A stretch of 11,766 nucleotides of DNA. It comes from Thermoanaerobaculia bacterium (GTDB lineage: Bacteria; Acidobacteriota; Thermoanaerobaculia; UBA5066). The notes below the pieces were generated by a model that ran no database searches, was not told the DNA's origin, and saw nothing but the letters and a program-made list of their open reading frames with translations. The stretch spans positions 1 through 11,766 of the forward strand of contig JAMQPJ010000673.1 in the NCBI GenBank assembly GCA_023717585.1. Direction: 5' to 3'. Positions 1 through 5,942 of this stretch are shown one piece after another; positions within the stretch are counted from its first letter, which is position 1, and every line of letters begins with the position of its first letter. The position numbers and the translations under genes are program-made.

Positions 1-1
1 C

Positions 2-577
2 GCGGCCGCGGCCGCGGCCGACGTGCACGAGGTCTCGGCCGAGACAGAGCGTCTCTCGCGCCGGATCGACAACCTCCTCGCGATGGCGCGCGTCGACGCC
101 GGCACGTACGTCCCGCGCCCCGAGCCCGCTCCGCCTGCCGATCTTTTTCGCGCCACTCTCGAGGCCGTGCCGCTCGCCCTCTCGGGCCGGACGATCCAGG
201 TCACGGTCGCGCCCAACACACGCGACGCGCTCGCCGACCCCGCGCTCGCGGTGGAGATCCTCGCGAACCTCCTCGAGAACGCCGCGCGCGCCGCTCCGCC
301 GGGAGCGGCGCTGGAGCTCGCTGCCGAGCCGAACCCATCGGACCACGGGCGGATACGCCTCGACGTGCGCGACCGCGGGGCCGGCGTCCCCGCCGAGGTC
401 AAGCGCGCGGCCGCGTCCGGCGTCTCGCCGGCGGAGGCCGGCCGCGCCGGGCTCGGGCTCACCATTTGCAGTTCGCTCGCGCGAGCGATGGGCGGGACGG
501 TCGCCCTCCTCGACCGCCCCGGCGGCGGGACGATCGCGCGCCTCGACCTTCCCGCTGCGGCGGAGGCCTCCGCGTGA
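2..577 (+). CDS. KdpD-like sensor histidine kinase, C-terminal part (5' end outside window)
   Basis: Partial gene: the open frame runs off the left edge, so the GTG at 23 is probably internal. The visible part begins in an alanine run (about six Ala) where the loop between the two dimerisation helices is expected. It continues into the second DHp helix (ETERLSRRIDNLLAMARVDAG), which resembles the KdpD pattern TTRLVNNLLDMAR. The HATPase domain follows: N box LANLLENAARA, G1 box DRGAGVP and G2 box GLGLTIC, then a GGGT-type C-terminal strand. The phosphoacceptor histidine box lies upstream and is not visible. The stop TGA overlaps the GTG start of the response regulator, implying translational coupling. 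The product would autophosphorylate and pass phosphate to that regulator. A full-length KdpD or a kinase lacking the KdpD N-terminus are both possible; the separate KdpD N-terminal gene at 10396 favours the latter. Confidence 0.85.
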   Translation, partial: AAAAAADVHEVSAETERLSRRIDNLLAMARVDAGTYVPRPEPAPPADLFRATLEAVPLALSGRTIQVTVAPNTRDALADPALAVEILANLLENAARAAPPGAALELAAEPNPSDHGRIRLDVRDRGAGVPAEVKRAAASGVSPAEAGRAGLGLTICSSLARAMGGTVALLDRPGGGTIARLDLPAAAEASA

Positions 578-1269
578 CGCGCTCTCTCGGCACGATCCTC
601 GTGGTGGACGACGACCCGTCGATTCGTCGGGGCCTCACAGCAGAACTTGCGGCGGCCGGCTACGAAACGCTCGAGGCGGCCGACGGCGACGAGGGAGCCC
701 GGCGGGCCGCGGAGCGCGAGCCGGACCTCGTGCTCACGGATCTCGCGATGCCCGTCGCGGACGGCTTCGAGCTCATCGCGCGGCTCCGCAAGGCCGGCAA
801 GACGCCGATCGTCGTCCTCTCCGTGCGCGGCGGCGACGGGGACCAGATCCGCGCGCTCGACCTCGGCGCCGACGACTTCGTCGTGAAGCCTTTCTCGGTG
901 CCCGAGCTTCTCGCCCGCGTGCGGGCCCAGTTGCGGCGCCACGCGGACGAGAGCGCGGCCGAAGTCCTCGAGTTCCCCGGCCTCACGCTGGACCGCGAGA
1001 GGCGGCGCGTCGTCGTCGAGGGCAAGGAAGTCCGTCTCACGCCGACCGAGCTCGCGATCCTCGAGCTCCTCGCGTCCCACGCGGGCAAGCCCATCACGAT
1101 CCGGCAGATCATCGGCCGCGTCTGGCACGGCGCCCCGGGTACGACGCCCGACGCCGTCCGCGTCCACGTCGGCTCGCTCCGGAAAAAGATCGAACCCGAC
1201 CCCGCCCGCCCGCGCTACGTCGTCACGGAGCCGTGGGTCGGCTACCGTTTCGTCGCCGAGCCGATCTAG
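574..1269 (+). CDS. kdpE: KdpE-like OmpR/PhoB-family response regulator
   Basis: A 231-residue regulator, close to the usual KdpE length of about 225. The receiver domain (about 7-120) has acidic pocket D12/D13, phosphoacceptor D56 in LTDLAMP, S83 in VLSVRGG and K105 in VVKPF. The stretch SVRGGDGDQIRALDLGADDFV is KdpE-like. The winged-helix DNA-binding domain (about 131-228) contains a recognition helix around DAVRVHVGSLRKK and ends with the wing RYVVTEPWVGYRF. The GTG start at 574 is chosen because it overlaps the kinase stop (GTGA), gives the standard VTRSLGTILVVDDD N-terminus, and the truncated paralogue at 4104 starts the same way. Longer in-frame starts upstream lie inside the kinase gene. 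The stop TAG overlaps the stop of the convergent permease gene. It is the likely activator of the kdp operon, and the 11-bp repeat arrays in this window are its candidate targets; that link is inferred. Confidence 0.9.
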   Translation: MTRSLGTILVVDDDPSIRRGLTAELAAAGYETLEAADGDEGARRAAEREPDLVLTDLAMPVADGFELIARLRKAGKTPIVVLSVRGGDGDQIRALDLGADDFVVKPFSVPELLARVRAQLRRHADESAAEVLEFPGLTLDRERRRVVVEGKEVRLTPTELAILELLASHAGKPITIRQIIGRVWHGAPGTTPDAVRVHVGSLRKKIEPDPARPRYVVTEPWVGYRFVAEPI

Positions 1270-3245
1270 ACAGCCGCCCGGACGGGCAGGACGATCGCCT
1301 GCACGCCCTCGAACTGGAGGCGGCGCTGGATCGCCATCGCGGTCTCGTTGTGGAGGAGGCGGTGGTACCACTCCTCCTTCTTGAACACGAGCTTGCCGCT
1401 GAAGACGACCGAGCGCGGGAACTCCTCGCGGAGCTCCCTGCAGATCTTCACGACCTCTTCCACGGCCTCCGTGGCGACCGCCATCCGGTAGCCCGCGTTC
1501 CAGCCCTTTGCCCGGCACCACGCGACATATCGTTCGAGGTTCTCGCGCGTGTTCGCTTCGAGCCGACCGATCTCCTCGCTTCCCTTGAAGTTGCCGGAGT
1601 CCACGACGGCCACCGAGACGAAGATGAAGTTCTTGTAGTAGTTCGGGAACAGCATGTGAACGCTCAGGATCTGGTGGAGGCCGTAGCCCGAGAAGCGGTC
1701 CACGGTCAGGATCGCCGTCGGGAGCTTGTGGTCGAGCGCGGTCACGCAGTCGTCCGCGACAGGGACGGGCGCGACGGGAACGAGGATGTCGTCGAGTCGC
1801 TTGAGGTCCTCCGCGACCCGGTCGTAATGCCGCCGGATCAGGAAACAGACAGCGATCGTCGCGCTCGTCACCAGCGCGGTCATCCAGCCGCCCTCGGCGA
1901 ACTTCTCGTAGAGCGTGATGCAGAGAATCGTGAGGCACAGGACGAGGCCCGTGCCGTGAATCGCGAGCTGGCTCTTCCAGCGCGGCTCCTTGTGCCGGTC
2001 GACGATCCAGTGACGGGCCATCCCGAGCTCCGTGAGCGAGAACGTCACGAAGACGTTGATCGAGTACATGACGATGAGCATCGTGATGTTGCCGCGCGTG
2101 TAGAGGAGAGCCGCGATTGCCGCGAGGCCCATCAAAAAGACGCCGTTCTGCGTCACGAGGCGGTCCGACAGCTGCGAGAAACGGCGCGGCACCCAGGAGT
2201 CCACCGCCATGTTCCCGAGGACCCGCGGGCCGTCGAGGAATCCCGTTTGCGCCGCAACGAAGAGGAGCGCCGCTTCCGCGACGAGGAGCGTCAGAACGAA
2301 GGCCGTCCCCACCGCGACACCCCCGACCTTCCACTGCCCGAAGAGCGCGTCGAAGAGGACGAAGTTCATCGTCTTCCCCTCCTGCGCTCGCGCTCCGACG
2401 AGGAGGTAGCCGAAGAGGATGCCGCCCGCCGTGAACGCGAGCGAGGCGGCCATGAGGAACATCGTCTTCTTCCCCGTCTTCACGCGGGGTTCGCGCAGCA
2501 TCGAAACGCCGTTCGAGACGGCCTCGATGCCCGTGTACGTGCCGCCGCCCATCGAGTACGCCTTGAGGAGGATGAAGGCGAGAGGCCAGAAGCCGAGCGT
2601 CGCCGTCGAGGCGTGGAAATCGCGCGCCGCCCCGCTGAAGACTGCGGGCAATCCCCGGAGGTGGATCGCGAAGGAGTACAGGATCGCGAAAGCGTGCGTG
2701 CCGATGAAGACGAGGAAGATCGGCGCGAGGATCGTCACGGACTCCTTGACGCCCCGGAGGTTCAGAACGATCAGGACCAGGAGGACCGCGATCTCGGCGA
2801 AGAGCTTGTAGCGCGCCATCCCGGGGGACAGGAAGTTCCAGATCTGGTCGCATCCCGATGCCACCGACGTCGTGATCGTGAGGACGTAGTCCACGACGAG
2901 CGCGCAGCCCGACACGACGCCCGCCTTGCGCCCGAGCAGCTTCGTCGCGACGAGGTAGCCGCCGCCGCCGCCCGGGAAGTGCTGGATGAGGTTGGAATAC
3001 GCGATCGAAATGACCGCGATCGTGATCGCCGTCATCGCGACGAGGACGATCGCGAGCGAGCGATGCTCGCCGAGCGCGCGGAACGCCTCGTCCGGGCCGT
3101 AGGCCGACGACGACAGGCCGTCCGCTCCGAGACCCACCCATGCGAGGAACGCGACGAGCGAGACCCGGTGGAAGATCTTCGGATCGTTCACGTCCCTGGG
3201 CTTCCCCAGGACGAGACGGGCCAGCGAGTTGCGATCGGGCGACAC
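1266..3245 (-). CDS. KimA-like (APC superfamily) potassium permease
   Basis: A 659-residue inner-membrane carrier. The first roughly 480 residues hold about 12 hydrophobic helices. The rest is a cytosolic domain with no obvious membrane segment, as in Bacillus subtilis KimA (YdaO). Signature parts are DGLSSSAYG (42-50), the glycine-rich HFPGGGGGYLVATKLLG (from 89) and DYVLTITTS (119-127). As I recall the KimA structure, potassium-site residues include D36, Y43, D117, Y118, T121 and S125. These align with D42, Y49, D119, Y120, T123 and S127 here, which supports potassium-proton symport rather than amino-acid uptake. The start is GTG at 3245 with only a weak GGTGG upstream. The gene is divergent from the small membrane gene at 3374 and convergent with kdpE. 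Automatic pipelines would probably call it an amino-acid permease; transport of another cation or amino acid is not excluded. Confidence 0.8.
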   Translation of the reverse strand: MSPDRNSLARLVLGKPRDVNDPKIFHRVSLVAFLAWVGLGADGLSSSAYGPDEAFRALGEHRSLAIVLVAMTAITIAVISIAYSNLIQHFPGGGGGYLVATKLLGRKAGVVSGCALVVDYVLTITTSVASGCDQIWNFLSPGMARYKLFAEIAVLLVLIVLNLRGVKESVTILAPIFLVFIGTHAFAILYSFAIHLRGLPAVFSGAARDFHASTATLGFWPLAFILLKAYSMGGGTYTGIEAVSNGVSMLREPRVKTGKKTMFLMAASLAFTAGGILFGYLLVGARAQEGKTMNFVLFDALFGQWKVGGVAVGTAFVLTLLVAEAALLFVAAQTGFLDGPRVLGNMAVDSWVPRRFSQLSDRLVTQNGVFLMGLAAIAALLYTRGNITMLIVMYSINVFVTFSLTELGMARHWIVDRHKEPRWKSQLAIHGTGLVLCLTILCITLYEKFAEGGWMTALVTSATIAVCFLIRRHYDRVAEDLKRLDDILVPVAPVPVADDCVTALDHKLPTAILTVDRFSGYGLHQILSVHMLFPNYYKNFIFVSVAVVDSGNFKGSEEIGRLEANTRENLERYVAWCRAKGWNAGYRMAVATEAVEEVVKICRELREEFPRSVVFSGKLVFKKEEWYHRLLHNETAMAIQRRLQFEGVQAIVLPVRAAV

Positions 3246-3278
3246 TTCACACCACCGATTCGGCCGTCGACATCCGGT

Positions 3279-3292
3279 GAGTCTAGGGACTC
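3279..3292. promoter_or_regulatory. Palindrome and possible -10 of the KimA-like gene
   Basis: GAGTC and GACTC flank TAGG, forming a perfect 5-bp inverted repeat 34 bp upstream of the permease start. Read on the minus strand it contains TAGACT (3285 to 3280), which fits the TANNNT form of a -10 box. TCCGGT (3308 to 3303) lies 17 bp upstream at the -35 position. It could be the permease promoter, an operator or a 5'-leader hairpin. The evidence is pattern only. Confidence 0.3.
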
Positions 3293-3307
3293 GGACGCGG
3301 TGACCGG

Positions 3308-3373
3308 AAATCTTTAGATCTTCTTTAGGCCTTTTTCCGGACTTCCTTCACGGCCGAGACGCAATCTCCCCAC
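3308..3373 (+). promoter_or_regulatory. 11-bp tandem-repeat array and leaderless promoter, copy 1
   Basis: Four consecutive 11-bp units start at 3308, 3319, 3330 and 3341. The first two share TCTTTAG exactly 11 bp apart, the third is CCTTTTTCCGG and the fourth ACTTCCTTCAC. Eleven-base tandem direct repeats are typical of binding sites for OmpR/PhoB-family regulators, which contact one face of the helix each turn. The hexamer CAATCT (3362-3367) begins 21 bp after the start of the last unit and can serve as a -10. The GTG start of the small membrane gene follows six bases later with no Shine-Dalgarno sequence, so the mRNA is probably leaderless. The array also lies upstream of the divergent permease and may control both. 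Confidence 0.65.
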
Positions 3374-3658
3374 GTGGATGAAGCCCCTGCCGGCCGCCCG
3401 CGACGCGCGAACACCCGGAGCCTGGGCCTGCTCGCCGCTTCCCTCCTCTTCCTTGTCGGAGGGGCTCTGCTGGCCGTTTCCCTGGAAGGGCCGGCCCGGC
3501 TCCTCCTGGCGGCGATCAGCTTCGCGGGCTATCTCTTCTTCTCGAGCGGCGCGTTCCGGGACCTGTTCCCCGGCCTTCTGGGCGAAGGCGATCCGGATCC
3601 CGAGCGCGCCGGCGAGCCGAGCCCCGGTAGAGAGCGAACGCACCTCACGGCGGCCTGA
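3374..3658 (+). CDS. Small two-helix membrane protein, paralogue 1
   Basis: A 94-residue protein of unknown family. It has a short basic N-terminus (to about 16) and a hydrophobic helix around SLGLLAASLLFLVGGALLAV (16-35). A short polar turn SLEGPARL leads into a second hydrophobic stretch AAISFAGYLFF (46-56). The C-terminal tail (about 65-94) is acidic, proline-rich and probably soluble. It aligns without gaps over the first 64 residues with the protein at 3755, sharing GAL.AV, EG..RL, AA..F.GYLFF and A.R.L. The start is GTG at 3374, chosen because that paralogue starts at the same alignment position and both start codons lie 33 bp after the last 11-bp repeat unit begins. The shared promoter type suggests a role in the potassium response, perhaps as an accessory or regulatory membrane peptide; this is inference only. 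ATG at 3378 is in another frame. Confidence 0.7.
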   Translation: MDEAPAGRPRRANTRSLGLLAASLLFLVGGALLAVSLEGPARLLLAAISFAGYLFFSSGAFRDLFPGLLGEGDPDPERAGEPSPGRERTHLTAA

Positions 3659-3688
3659 AGAGCTTCGCGCGCTGGACCGTCCCGCCTT

Positions 3689-3754
3689 CCGGATTTGGAA
3701 GTTCCTTAGACCCTTCTCCGGACTTCCTTCGAGGCGGGGATTCAGATTCATGGC
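3689..3754 (+). promoter_or_regulatory. 11-bp tandem-repeat array and leaderless promoter, copy 2
   Basis: Repeat units begin at 3700 (AGTTCCTTAGA), 3711 (CCCTTCTCCGG) and 3722 (ACTTCCTTCGA), with a weak fourth unit at 3689. The last two units match copies 1 and 3 closely, including TCCGG followed by ACTTCCTT. CAGATT (3743-3748) starts 21 bp after the last unit begins, the same offset as in copy 1. The GTG start codon comes six bases after this hexamer with no Shine-Dalgarno sequence. It is the probable regulator-controlled leaderless promoter of the second small membrane gene. Confidence 0.65.
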
Positions 3755-4069
3755 GTGAGAAAAGCCCCTGCTCCGACCAGGTTTCGCTCTGTCGCGTCTT
3801 TTCTCGGACTCGTCACCGCCTCCGTCGTCTGCCTCTGCGCGGGCGCCCTCGTGGCGGTCACCTACGAAGGCCTGCCGCGCCTGATCTTCGCCGCTGCCGG
3901 CTTTTCCGGCTATCTGTTCTTCTTCGGACACGCGCTGCGCGAGCTCGCGCTTCCGAGGGTGCTGATCGAGAGACGGCCGGGACCCGACGGCGAGGTCCGA
4001 GGAGAACCAGCTCCGCGCAAGGTAACGAGTGCCGCCGGCCGGAATCGCGACCTCGGGCTTGCGGCGTGA
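3755..4069 (+). CDS. Small two-helix membrane protein, paralogue 2
   Basis: A 104-residue protein, paralogous to the one encoded at 3374. The N-terminus is basic and proline-containing. A first hydrophobic segment spans about 16-36 (FLGLVTASVVCLCAGALVAV), a turn TYEGLPRL follows, and a second spans about 44-57 ending GYLFFF. The tail is charged (RERRPGP-like composition) and ends with a glycine/alanine stretch. The conserved core EG..RL..AA..F.GYLFF is the family signature visible here; I do not recognise it as a named family. Start GTG at 3755 matches the position of the paralogue's start relative to the promoter. An ATG at 3750 is followed at once by TGA and is not a start. Gene 1 and gene 2 are separated by 96 bases containing a full copy of the promoter array, so the whole unit including its regulatory region seems to have been duplicated. 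Confidence 0.7.
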   Translation: MRKAPAPTRFRSVASFLGLVTASVVCLCAGALVAVTYEGLPRLIFAAAGFSGYLFFFGHALRELALPRVLIERRPGPDGEVRGEPAPRKVTSAAGRNRDLGLAA

Positions 4070-4103
4070 CGTCGCCGCACCCCTAGAACTTCTTCCGCTG
4101 GCC

Positions 4104-4415
4104 GTGACTCGGACCGCTCCGCTCCTACTCGTCGTGGACGACGACGCCGCGCTTGCGCAAGGCCTCGCCTCCGAACTCGAGGCGCAGGGCTACGAAACGG
4201 TCGTTGCCGCCGACGGGCTGCAGGGTTTCGATGTCTTCTCGGCACGGCAACCCGACCTCGTGATCTGGAAGGGTGCCCCGGCGCCGACAGCCGACTCCGT
4301 CCGTGTCCAGGTCGGCGCTCTTCGCCGCAAGCTGGAACCCGAACCTTCGCGCCCTCGGTACATCGTCACCGAGCCTAGGATCGGCTACCGCTTCGCGGCC
4401 GAACCGCTTGCCTGA
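4104..4415 (+). pseudogene. Internally deleted kdpE paralogue (half receiver joined to end of winged helix)
   Basis: A 103-residue reading frame that aligns gaplessly to the window's KdpE in two blocks. Residues 1-54 match KdpE 1-54 (VTRTAPLLLVVDDD to QPDLVI). Residues 55-103 match KdpE 184-231 (W.GAP, DSVRVQVGALRRKLEPEP, RYIVTEPRIGYRF). The 129 residues between, KdpE 55-183, are missing. They include the phosphoacceptor Asp, the switch Ser, the conserved Lys and the first helices of the DNA-binding domain. The deletion is in frame and the recognition helix and wing survive. A half receiver cannot fold normally, so this is most likely a decayed duplicate; a small DNA-binding or dimer-poisoning product is possible but unsupported. 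Start GTG at 4104 mirrors kdpE. A lone ACTTCTTCC lies 16 bp upstream, but without the array or the fixed spacing seen elsewhere. Confidence 0.75.
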
Positions 4416-4428
4416 GAAGAAGTTCCGT

Positions 4429-4495
4429 GCGCCTTTCGAACTTCTTTCGGTCATCTTCCGGACTTCCTTGGCGATCATGCTGCAGCCTTTGGGAC
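4429..4495 (+). promoter_or_regulatory. 11-bp tandem-repeat array and promoter of the porin/kdp operon, copy 3
   Basis: Repeat units begin at 4440 (ACTTCTTTCGG), 4451 (TCATCTTCCGG) and 4462 (ACTTCCTTGGC). Weaker units at 4429 and 4418 keep the 11-bp phase. CAGCCT (4483-4488) begins 21 bp after the last unit starts, exactly as in the other two copies. The porin ATG at 4496 follows seven bases later, again without a Shine-Dalgarno sequence. No comparable array exists between the porin and kdpF, so this is probably the main promoter for porin and kdp genes alike. The pyrimidine-rich 11-bp periodicity resembles the T-rich KdpE site upstream of E. coli kdpF, as I recall it. Confidence 0.65.
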
Positions 4496-5707
4496 ATGAA
4501 ACGGCCTCTTCACCCCCGCCACGTCGGAAAGCTGCTCTCTCTCATCACCGCGTCCTTGCTCTCGCTCGAGCTCGCCGGCACTGCATCCGTCGCACTCGGT
4601 CAGGAGTCGCCCGCAGCGGTTCCTTCTCCGACACCGGTGCCGACGCCTGCCCCAGCGCCGGCTCCCAGGCCCTGGTACGAGGAGATCACCGTGAACGGGT
4701 TCGTCTCGACCAGCTACTCGTACAACCTCAACAGACCCTCCTCGGGCGTGAACCAGTTTCGCGTCTTCGACTTCGACGACAACAGCATCAAGGTGGACGT
4801 GGCCGAGGTTGTCCTCCAGAAGGCGGTTACCAAGCCGGGCGAGGTCGGCTTCCGCGTTGACGCCGTGGCCGGCGGCTCGATCCCGCGCGTGTCCGCCGCG
4901 GCCGGGCTCTTTCGCGACGCCAGCGGGAAAGCGCAGGACTTCGACCTCCAGCAGGCCTTCCTCAGCACCATCGCACCGGTCGGCAGCGGCCTCCGGCTCG
5001 ACATCGGGAAGTTCGTGACCAATCACGGGTACGAGCTCATCGACGGTTACGACGGTTACAACGACAACGCGACGCGCTCGTTCCTGTTCGGCTATGCGAT
5101 CCCCTTCACGCATACCGGCATCAAGGCCAGTTACACCTTCAGCGACCAGGTCGCGGGCATGGTGATGCTCGTCAACGGGTGGGACAACGCGAAGGACAAC
5201 AACACGGCCAAGTCGTTCGGCGCCCAGCTCATCTGGACGCCCTCGAAGACCGTCACGGCCTCCGCCAACTACATGGTGGGAGCCGAGAGGAGCGACACGA
5301 ACGGCGACGCCCGCAACATGGTCAACGTCAACGCGCAGTGGAAGGTCACGGACCAGACGGTACTTACCGTCGACCTCGTCTACGGGACCGAACCCGATGC
5401 CGTGACGCAGGGCCAGACCGCGATGTGGAACGGCATCGTCGGCTATGCGCGGTTCGGCCTCAGCGACAGCTTCGCCGTCATTCTAAGGGGCGAGCTCTTC
5501 AACGACCGCGACGGCGCCCGGACTGGCGTCGCCCAGAAGCTGACGGGCCTGACGCTCACACCGGAGCTGAAGGTGGGTTCCCACGTCGTCTTCCGCGGCG
5601 ACCTCCGCGTCGACTTCTCCGACAAGGAAGTCTTCGAAGGCCGGGACGGGGCCCTCACGAAGAAGCAGCAGCCGACCGTCCTCCTGAACGCGCTCTACAC
5701 CTTCTGA
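4496..5707 (+). CDS. Outer-membrane beta-barrel porin, BBP2/OmpL-like
   Basis: A 403-residue outer-membrane protein. Residues 1-35 form a signal peptide: basic start MKRPLHPRHVGK, hydrophobic core, probable cleavage near VALG/QES. A Pro/Ala-rich linker (about 38-59) leads to the barrel, which starts at WYEEITVNGFVSTSYSYN. Barrel hallmarks are alternating strands, many Tyr/Phe/Gly residues, GYAIPFTHTGIKASY, and a C-terminal aromatic (LLNALYTF) recognised by the outer-membrane assembly machinery. These features fit the putative beta-barrel porin-2 (OmpL-like) family. ATG 4496 is chosen because it gives a proper signal peptide; extending to ATG 4427 would add residues lying over the promoter array. 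It is the first gene of the apparent kdp operon, 37 bases before the next gene, so it may give potassium or another small solute a route across the outer membrane. Pore selectivity cannot be read from sequence. Confidence 0.85.
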   Translation: MKRPLHPRHVGKLLSLITASLLSLELAGTASVALGQESPAAVPSPTPVPTPAPAPAPRPWYEEITVNGFVSTSYSYNLNRPSSGVNQFRVFDFDDNSIKVDVAEVVLQKAVTKPGEVGFRVDAVAGGSIPRVSAAAGLFRDASGKAQDFDLQQAFLSTIAPVGSGLRLDIGKFVTNHGYELIDGYDGYNDNATRSFLFGYAIPFTHTGIKASYTFSDQVAGMVMLVNGWDNAKDNNTAKSFGAQLIWTPSKTVTASANYMVGAERSDTNGDARNMVNVNAQWKVTDQTVLTVDLVYGTEPDAVTQGQTAMWNGIVGYARFGLSDSFAVILRGELFNDRDGARTGVAQKLTGLTLTPELKVGSHVVFRGDLRVDFSDKEVFEGRDGALTKKQQPTVLLNALYTF

Positions 5708-5744
5708 AGGTCGTCAGAAGCCTGAATCCGAAGGAGAACCATCC

Positions 5745-5828
5745 ATGCTCGATGCCCTCTTCCTCCTCCTGACTCTCGGCCTACTCGCGCTGTCGCTCTG
5801 GTACGTGAAGCGCTGCGACGAGATCTGA
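5745..5828 (+). CDS. 27-residue membrane microprotein preceding kdpF
   Basis: The translation is MLDALFLLLTLGLLALSLWY followed by VKRCDEI. It has one hydrophobic helix (about 4-20) with a positively charged, probably cytosolic C-terminus. A strong Shine-Dalgarno, AAGGAG at 5731-5736, lies eight bases before the ATG, which argues that it is translated. It sits between the porin and kdpF, 17 bases before the kdpF start. Short ORFs of this style occur just upstream of kdpF in other high-GC genomes, from memory, but I know no name or function. It could be a second KdpF-like lipid-mimicking stabiliser of the pump or a regulator of it. It is too short for most gene finders. Confidence 0.7.
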   Translation: MLDALFLLLTLGLLALSLWYVKRCDEI

Positions 5829-5845
5829 ATTGAAAGAGAAACATC

Positions 5846-5935
5846 ATGTCCTTTGAAAACGTCCTCGGGCTCGTGCTGTCCATCGCCGCCCTCGCCTATC
5901 TCCTCTACGCGCTCGTGAAGCCCGAGAAGCTGTGA
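5846..5935 (+). CDS. kdpF: KdpF, small stabilising subunit of the KdpFABC potassium pump
   Basis: A 29-residue single-helix protein beginning MSFENVLGLVL and ending LAYLLYALVKPEKL. The YLLYAL..PE pattern at the end of the helix is the KdpF signature (E. coli KdpF is also 29 residues). In the pump, KdpF lies in the membrane against KdpA and stabilises the complex. The start ATG follows a weak purine-rich GAAAGAG. The stop lies seven bases before kdpA. Its length, hydrophobicity, position directly before kdpA and C-terminal motif all agree. Confidence 0.9.
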   Translation: MSFENVLGLVLSIAALAYLLYALVKPEKL

Positions 5936-5942
5936 GAACGCC

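Noticed and set aside
1..20. Tandem GCGGCC hexamers at the window start
   Set aside because: They translate in frame as an alanine run in the kinase's helix loop; ordinary GC-rich low complexity.
1273..1288. GCCC-GGAC-GGGC hairpin near the kdpE/permease junction as a terminator
   Set aside because: The stem is only four pairs, has no T-tract and lies in permease coding sequence.
1233..3317. A 694-codon open frame on + opposite the permease gene
   Set aside because: It is charged, Arg/Asp/Glu-rich low-complexity translation with no domain, and arises from codon bias opposite a clear membrane protein.
3378..3758. A 126-codon frame overlapping the first small membrane gene
   Set aside because: It is in a different frame, Ser/Arg/Pro-rich, runs through the second promoter array, and lacks the paralogue relationship shown by the frame starting at 3374.
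4468..4484. A sigma-54-like GG-N10-GC arrangement before the porin
   Set aside because: The -24/-12 elements match only at the invariant pairs, and neither of the two sister promoter copies keeps this spacing. The shared 11-bp repeats plus CA[AG]NNT explain all three.
4427..4495. An upstream ATG extending the porin by 23 residues
   Set aside because: The extension overlies the repeat array and would bury the signal peptide; ATG 4496 gives a normal one and the conserved promoter-to-start distance.
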